DNA of 64,000 nucleotides from Pisaster brevispinus (lineage: Eukaryota; Echinodermata; Asteroidea; Forcipulatida; Asteriidae). The number at the start of each line of letters is the position of its first letter. Positions within the stretch are counted from its first letter, which is position 1. A program made the translations under genes and the position numbers. Positions 57,886 to 64,000 of this stretch are shown here, piece after piece. The DNA lies in NCBI GenBank assembly GCA_023634235.1, contig JAMKCF010000009.1, positions 9,734,001 to 9,798,000 of the forward strand, read 5' to 3'. The notes under the pieces are model-generated. The model saw only the letters and a program-made list of their open reading frames with translations. It was not told the DNA's origin and ran no database searches.

Positions 57886-59172
57886 AGGCTTGAAAGAAAA
57901 ACAGAGTCACATCACATTCTCAGAAGGGAAATCATGACCATCTGAAGGAAGCCATTCAGTGAATCGTAGCCTCAAAAGTGACCTACATTGGAGAACATTC
58001 CAAATAAGCACGCAAGGGTATATATCATGGGCGTATTAAACATTTAGTGCAATACTAAGAAATGTTTTAAAGGAGAAAAAACCTGGAAAGCCAATTTGTA
58101 GTTTTCAGACAGTAAATTGTTTTGATATGAAGAAAGCCTTTCATTTCACCCCAGCCTTAAGAGTGACACACAATTTGGAAAACACAGTTGCTGTTTTTTT
58201 CACCCGAAATAAGCATTGATTGGAATAATACTTGAACATTTGAAACTTCAAAACTTAAGAACTTGTTACCATGTTACCCAACGTTTCACCTAATTTCAAC
58301 TTCAGAAAAGATGCACTTTGAGAAAAAGCTTTGGTTTTGTTTGGGGGCCTGTTTTTTTTTTTGCTAATTAAGCACAGAATGATAACCTACCATGGGAGTT
58401 TATGCTGTAACACTGAGATATTTACAAAACAAAAACCACACAGACAAATACAAATAGAAAGCAGCTCTGCAGCTCTGAGGGGAAACAAAATTGCTACCAT
58501 CTGAATAAGGCATTAAGGCATTTCACTTCACAGAAATAAGGCATTTCACTTCACTTCACCTTCCCCGACACCCACAGAAACTACGTTTCCTGTCAGCCCT
58601 CGAAGAACCATGAAATGCCCGGCGTTTGCCGCCAACCAAATCCAACCAACTCCCTCAAGTACCAGGGGTAGAAGATTGTGTACAACTCCCTCCACAGATA
58701 TCCCAAACCACAAATGGCTTGGCCAGTGCAGATACATGGATGCAACTAATTTAGCCCAAATCCAACCAATTAATATTCATTTTCCCCGAGGACCACAAGG
58801 AGAGCGGGGAAAATACCACCAAGTCATTCACCCGTAATCCTTTAAGTAAACTTGGCTTTCTTTGGCTAAATATATATGTCTTTAACATCTGGCCCTGCAA
58901 TTGATATTTATTTCATAATTTTGTTGTTGTCCCTCGAGCCGCATCCAATCACATTATCTAAAACAAAGATTGGAATCAAAACCTCTGATAGGTTCAAGTA
59001 GGAATGAATCAGCTCATATTCCGTGACACTAAATTATTAAAGTTGATAAATTTAGAAGAAAAAATTAAATCAACTGGCAAGTGATGAAGAAAAGAGTTTC
59101 CTGAATAGATCTCTGGAGAAGAAGTGATGCATGTTTTTGAATAATTTTGTACGTGGATCTTGGGTCTAGACC

Positions 59173-59356
59173 AGGGCCCCAATTTCACTGAGCTGCTCAG
59201 CAGAAGAAGAAAAAAAATTGCTTAAAGCAAAAATGAGCAGGACACCAGTCAAAGATAATACATTTGACATGGTATGTTGACTTGTAACCTTATTCTGGTA
59301 AGCGTACTTTTGGCATGTTTAGCTACTTTTTGTGCTTTTTCAGCTTTATGAAATTG
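59173..59356. mobile_element. Foldback MITE, family C
   Basis: The left end CAATTTCACTGAGCTGCTCA and the right end CAGCTTTATGAAATTGTG are inverted copies. Length and ends match 7582-7765. Confidence 0.5.
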
Positions 59357-59666
59357 TGAGCTGTATATGGAGAGAGTTGCATCAACTTACAAGTAGAAGC
59401 CATTTTGATCGGTTCAAAAAACGTTACGTGCACACACAGGGGGCCAGGCTAGACTGCACATTGGGTTGTGCTACATTTGGACCAAAAATTGCGTCCAGTA
59501 TTTTCCATTTTTACATCAATTAAACTTGTAAAATATTAGTTTGATAATTTTGATATTTGGATTGTCCCTACAAGGTGATGTTTTTTCACTTTAAAAATAG
59601 CCACAATGTAAAATGTTATTTACCACAATGCCTGTCACTTCCTTGTAAATAAATACATTACCTCCT

Positions 59667-60031
59667 GGCAAAGGTAGGGCCATACTGTGGTAAAGACCCC
59701 GCAAAGAAATTGTGTAGTTTTTATCAGTAAGCCTACTTGTTATAAAGATGGAAATGGTGGTAAGCATCATGCAAATTTATTTCATCTTAAATGTGCGTGT
59801 TGATTAGAAATCAATACAAGTAAGTCAAAATAATTTGCATCTCCAAAGATCATCAAAAGACGACTTTCGGAGATTCAAGTTTCTGTGGTGTCCATTTGTG
59901 TATGCTGCAGCTGGAGATAGGGCTGGTACCTCACTCATTGTGAATTGGTTTGAGATTCTTGATGAAAATGCTGTGAGTTTTTGTGTGTTTTCTCAACAAG
60001 CTAAAAAACCAATCTACGACCTTATCTTTAA
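59667..60031 (-). mobile_element. Degenerate family A/B MITE (copy 7)
   Basis: The left end GGCAAAGGTAGGGCCATACT and the right end CCAATCTACGACCTTATCTT then TAA fit the family termini. Internal blocks are worn (CATTTGTGTATGCTGCAGCT, GTGTGTTTTCTCAACAAGCT). Confidence 0.55.
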
Positions 60032-60707
60032 GGGGTAACTGTCATTCCATCTTAACATCACTGCAAAAACAATTCCTATCTTCTGGGAAAAAAAAAATTC
60101 AGAGCAAGGCTAAAAGTGTTCAAGGCCACGAGGGGTTGCACTTTCCGAAAAAGGTAAACCAGAAATATGAATTCCGAGGAAGTCTCTTTCACTCCGGTTA
60201 TGTCAGAATGGAGCGATGAATATAACATGGGAAATCTCTGTTTCCTTTCTCAACTGGGGAAACGTGTATCACCCACACAAAATGGATCAAAGGTAGGAGA
60301 TTTGTAAGACTGATGCCAACCCAGGAATTATGATTACAAAAACTTGATCCTGATTCAGCCCTGTTGAACTGACAGCTTCTCAATGCAGGATGAACCTCCC
60401 ATCGTTGCATAAAGTCTTTCTCTCAACACTTCTTGGTTATTGGAGAGAGTTTGGGGGGGGGCAGGTCTTCAGTGAAGCAGAGGGTGCAAGTTGCCCAAAA
60501 TGTAGTAGAGGGATTGTAGAGGGATTGTAGTCCATCGTTAATTGATGATGAAACGATGGATATGCACAGATTTGTACGTGATGAACAGGATGGGCCAATG
60601 AGCAACCTCCTTTGACCTCTTTGCGAAGGCACTCTACTCAGATGATGTCATGTGCATTAAGGTCTATTACACACACATATTTATACATACAAATAGTTTG
60701 TGTTTTT

Positions 60708-61148
60708 TTAAGATTAGTTTTGGTCAATGTAATGCTGATTTACAGATGAAATTATAAAGAAAGATACAATAAAAGTCACTTGTGAAACTTTCAGCTAAAC
60801 ACAGTAATGTCTACTTGTTGAGAAAAAAAAGCAAAAAACTGCATCAAGAGCATCATCCATCCCTGCTTAGCGAGGTGGCAGCTGGTACCAACTGTATCTC
60901 TGGCCGTAGTATTCGCGAACGGACACCACAGAAATTTGAACCTCCAAAACTTACCTTGAGGTGAGTTTTGGAGATTCAAATTTGTTGACATTCTTCTATT
61001 GATTTCTAGGCAATGAGGACATTTCACACAAAATAATTTCACAGGATGTTTACTCCCTTTACCATCTTTATGATAAGGAAGCTTTCAGATAAAATGACAC
61101 TTTTTTTGGGGGGGGGGGGTCATTGGTAAAGTACAACCCAACCTTTAA
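60708..61148 (+). mobile_element. Degenerate family A MITE (copy 8)
   Basis: It starts TTAAGATTAGTTTTGGTCAA and contains TATAAAGAAAGATACAATAA, CTTAGCGAGGTGGCAGCTGG and ATTCGCGAACGGACACCA. Its right part then diverges, with a poly-G run, ending CAACCCAACCTTTAA. TTAA is present at both edges. Confidence 0.6.
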
Positions 61149-61498
61149 AGTGACAGGGCAGCATTTCCAATAGGGCTCTTTTAAATTGCCAAAAATATCT
61201 CCCTGATTTCAAGCCAAGAAGTAGTAGATTTTCCTTTCTGATCACTAAAACTTAGAAAAGGTGAGAGTTACATGATGGATCCACAACCTATATTAAAAAT
61301 GGGACATTTCTAAATGTGTACATTAGTGCATGCAACACTAAATTGCTATTTGAAACCATCGAATTAGCACCAAAGCCTGTCCTCATCCCTGAAGGGTAAA
61401 AACGGGCGACCAGTCTATATTTGTAAAAATAACAAGCCTTTATCTAAGCCCCACAAGCATGCTCGTTATTTTTATGACAGATAGACAGAGCTATATCA

Positions 61499-61670
61499 AG
61501 CCTGGACTGGAATTTCATCTTTGAGAGGGCAAGGTCATTCTTCATTTTGCAAAGGTACTTCAATTGGAAAAAGTCTATGGGAAAACTTTTGAAGGGCCAC
61601 TAAGGCCAAGACCAGGACAACAGATGCCATGGCCTCAACGGCCTCCAAATAATTCTAGGTCTGCTATGTT
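61499..61670. mobile_element. MITE-like repeat, family F (copy 2)
   Basis: GCCTGGACTGGAATTTCATC, TTCTTCATTTTGCAAAGGTA, CTATGGGAAAACTTTTGAAG, GGCCAAGACCAGGACAACAG, CAAATAATTCTAGGTCTGC. Same orientation as the copy at 46765. Confidence 0.55.
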
Positions 61671-61744
61671 TGAATTTTGAGCGGCGCAATCTGCAGTCAA
61701 CCATGCAAGAAACACAGGGGCACACGCCTTCTCATACCAATAAG

Positions 61745-61920
61745 TGTACCAGGTTCTTTTACATGCACAACGCATCCAATTTGAAGGCTAAGCAATTATG
61801 GTTAAGTGTCCTGCTCAAGGACACAAGTGCCATGACCAGGACCTGAACCCCACACTCTGACAACACCAGAACTTAAGTCCAATACACTAGACAGCTCGAC
61901 CACGACTACTCCAGCCTACA
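61745..61920 (-). mobile_element. tRNA-derived SINE with conserved central domain (copy 3)
   Basis: Reverse orientation: CCAGGTTCTTTTACATGCAC, GCTAAGCAATTATGGTTAAG, TGTCCTGCTCAAGGACACAA and GACCTGAACCCCACACTCT. It matches 49775-49945 with about a fifth of positions changed by eye. Confidence 0.6.
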
Positions 61921-61954
61921 TCAAAAGGTAAATGTGTGTAAATATGAGCTTAGA

Positions 61955-62042
61955 TAGCTCCTCAGTTGGTAAAGCGCCGGCATGTTGATCTGGAGGTTGC
62001 AGGTTCAAATCCTGTTCTAGTCAGTTTATCTTTGTTCACCCC
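61955..62042 (+). mobile_element. tRNA-derived SINE, Asn-like head (copy 3)
   Basis: TAGCTCCTCAGTTGGTAAAG, CGCCGGCATGTTGATCTGG, AGGTTGCAGGTTCAAATCC and the tail GTTTATCTTTGTTCACCCC. Anticodon-position GTT. Head and tail are shared with 42630-42722. Confidence 0.6.
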
Positions 62043-62644
62043 AAAATTAAATATGAGCTCCTGACACCAAATCCAAAGGGCAAATTTAGCGCTAGTGCTG
62101 TCCTTAGAAGAGATGGTTGGTGTGACATGCAATCGTGGTTTGAAACTTGCTCATCAGCAACTTCAACAACAAGCAGCGTTCAAAGTTGCGAATGAAACTT
62201 GTTACAGAGACCCTAACTTACATTACAAACGGCTCCCAAGTGGGAATACCTCTTAGCCTCTTTAGGGACACGGGGAGTTTCAGATAACTTATTATCTGAT
62301 CCCTACAAGTTCGTGGTGTAAACGTTAGAAAAAAGAACAACCTATCAGTTGAACTGATAACCAGAGTTACATCATAAATGTCATAGTATGGTAGAATCTT
62401 TCACTGGACGGAGACACCGAGGATTTATGGTCCTGAAGAGTTGTCAGGAATGATAAATCACGCAGTCCTTGACAAAAATCAAATTAAGAGTTGTTTTGGA
62501 AGTTTCGGACCACTGTGGCTGATGATGTAGCAGGATGCTGTAGACAGCAAATCCCACAAGGGATGCAGATACGAAATGAAACCAAAGGTTTAGAATATGG
62601 ATGAGTCAGTCGTGAGTTCCGAATGAAAGAAGAAGCAAAGCATC

Positions 62645-62663
62645 GGGGGGGGGGGGGGGGGGG
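62645..62663. repeat. Poly-G tract (19 G)
   Basis: The longest G run in the window. Confidence 0.9.
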
Positions 62664-63526
62664 TATCAGAAACTACTACCTTATTATCTGGAGTAGGTAT
62701 TCTAATGTGTACAGACTGGACATGAGGACAGGAGATTTTGCTGTCCCATTTCATACTCATGTGTTCTTGATTAAAATAATGTCAGATTTTTATTTATTTA
62801 TCTATTTTTTATTTTATTTTTTACGTATTGTAGCATACTGGATAGCCGTCACTCAACAAATCTGGACTTTCAGTGGCCTAAGCTCTTCTTGCTATATTGT
62901 ACAAGCGTTTCTCAATGGCCCAAGTATCTCATTGTCCAAGTACAGTGGGCAGACGTCCCCTAATTTGAAGAGCTTATACACTAACCCCCCATTTAATCAC
63001 CAGCCAATCTCCACAACTCCCCCCCCCCTCTACTCCAGCAAGGAACAGCATAGTGAATTGATGTGGTTATGTGTTGCCTCATGGACAGCAAGTCATATAC
63101 TGGAGGACTTCTAGTGTTCGTGAGTGAACACACATTCAACTTGATCAATTCACAAATGTTCTCATCCATTTTTCAGAGTTGTGAATGACGTTATAAAGTA
63201 ACAAGTGACAAGTGTTACACATGTACAAGCCCTAGTTACAGCTTGTAAAGTTCAAAAGTAATGCAAAGGCTTTTTTAAAAATCCATAAACTTCTGGGGTG
63301 ATCCAATTAACGTGTTGAAAAAATATGATGACCTTTTGAAAATGTTCATTTCTGACGTTCAAATCCCATTTGTTTGAAGTAAAGCCTGGACTTCGACACT
63401 CTCTAATGACTACCATGATAAGTGCAAAATGAACTTTCTTTGATTATGAAATGAACTTTACCCTAACCACTTCCAATCCTCATTTTCCTGATTTTGACAG
63501 ATTCAGAAGGCAAACCAGCTTAGCAG

Positions 63527-63680
63527 TGGGCCAGGGCTTGTTTTCTCAAAGCACAAAGATTCATCTTAAGATATCAGTATCATCATAGTGATTTGTATTG
63601 TGACATCACACTTCACGCTTAGCAGTTAAGACTGAATCACAGTTACGATCAATCTTAAGCTCTTTGTGAAGTCGGCCTCA
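63527..63680. mobile_element. Foldback MITE with CACAAAG/CTTTGTG arms
   Basis: The left arm AGCACAAAGATTCATCTTAA and the right arm TCAATCTTAAGCTCTTTGTG are inverted copies within GGGCC...GGCC-type termini. The internal inverted pair CTTAGCAGTTAAGAC is also seen. It lies about 100 bp downstream of the exon donor at 63782. Confidence 0.45.
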
Positions 63681-63781
63681 GCGTTCCACTCTTTTCAAAG
63701 GTTTTTATGGATAAGTAAAAGTTCCAAATAAAAAACAAATGCCGGGAAAATATTTTTAAAAAACTGATTTGAATGACCTAC

Positions 63782-63948
63782 CCTGCAGCTGTGATGAATC
63801 TTGCCCCGCCTCTCCCTCTGGGTAGGAAGACAATCTTGAAGATGGTAGTGTCATGGGGCTGAACACCTGCTACGGCCCTGCCGGAGAACTTATCCCAGAA
63901 GAAGAGTTTCCCACTCAATGTGCCCCCAACAATCAGATCGCCTTGCAT
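63782..63948 (-). CDS. WD40-repeat protein, internal coding exon
   Basis: 167 bp between an acceptor (CTTTTGTTTCCAG, AG at 63950-63949) and a donor (GCAGG|GTAGGT). It encodes 55 residues plus two bases of a Gly codon. MQGDLIVGGTLSGKLFFWDK ends one blade (SGKLFFWD). SGRAVAGVQPHDTTIFKIVF and then RFITAAG form most of the next, with HD at the position usually held by GH. The ATG at the exon start is simply the first codon after the acceptor, not a start. The frame is open into the preceding intron only for 16 codons, and earlier blades must lie to the right of the window. With the two downstream exons the visible protein is 132 residues with WD at three blade ends. Confidence 0.9.
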
Positions 63949-64000
63949 CTGGAAACAAAAGTTTGATATGTTCATTTTCTTGGTAAGGTACGGCATTTTG

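Larger units (their letters stand above)
46694..63781 (-). other. 17-kb intron of the WD40 gene
   Basis: The donor is GCAGG|GTAGGT at 63782/63781 and the acceptor CCACAG|T at 46693, in phase 2. The reading frame is complete across the junction (FITAAG, then DGSIKEWD), so no missing exon is required. The intron holds seven of the repeat copies listed below plus SINEs, foldbacks and homopolymers. Low-repeat stretches remain at about 48440-48790, 55700-56560 and 58540-58840. Confidence 0.85.

Noticed and set aside
62623..63114. 163-codon plus-strand frame, among the longest in the window
   Set aside because: It reads through a 19-G run (poly-Gly) and an AT-rich low-complexity tract and has no splice or domain support.
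63900..63996. ATG codons in and before the last WD40 exon shown as the gene start
   Set aside because: A good 3' splice site precedes the exon, and the blade is already half complete at its first codon, so the protein must begin further right.

Overview
The window is eukaryotic nuclear DNA from an animal. It is AT-rich with no long ORFs or operons, many short interspersed repeats, introns up to 17 kb and GT-AG junctions. The mix of tRNA-derived SINEs, TTAA-flanked MITEs and foldback elements points to an invertebrate deuterostome, most likely an echinoderm. That placement is inference from repeat character, because no ribosomal or mitochondrial marker is present.

One gene is well supported: the 3' end of a WD40 beta-propeller protein on the minus strand. 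Its last three exons lie at 63948-63782, 46693-46606 and 40893-40750. They join in phase at consensus splice sites to give 132 residues with three WD dipeptides and a stop. The introns are 17,088 and 5,712 bp. The 5' part of the gene lies beyond the right edge.

The left 40 kb has no recognisable gene. It has several GC-richer, low-repeat islands where a splice site adjoins an open frame: 436-804, 1125-1530, 4091-4243, 6262-6499, 12826-13125, 15638-15906, 16540-16675, 21243-21301 and 33198-33999. These are listed as candidate exons with low confidence. None was assigned to a family, and several are open on both strands.

The rest is repeat landscape. A TTAA-flanked MITE family (A) has at least eight copies between 41.0 and 61.2 kb, with a related subfamily (B) at 11.1 and 31.4 kb. 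A second dispersed family (D) has five copies. Smaller MITE families (C, F and foldbacks) and at least seven SINE-like copies of three kinds are also present. Tandem arrays include a CTG/TTG microsatellite (20.1 kb), a 60-bp duplication (26.35 kb), a 21-bp array of nuclear-receptor-like palindromes (26.9 kb), a diverged array at 36.1-37.35 kb, a degenerate telomere-like stretch (38.8 kb) and a 34-bp array (45.95 kb). Long G or C homopolymers are frequent.

The strongest unusual signal is at 26905-27151. Twelve IR3 palindromes of the GGTCA-NNN-TGACC type occur there (nine perfect), on a 21-bp period, next to a 60-bp direct duplication and a long foldback.
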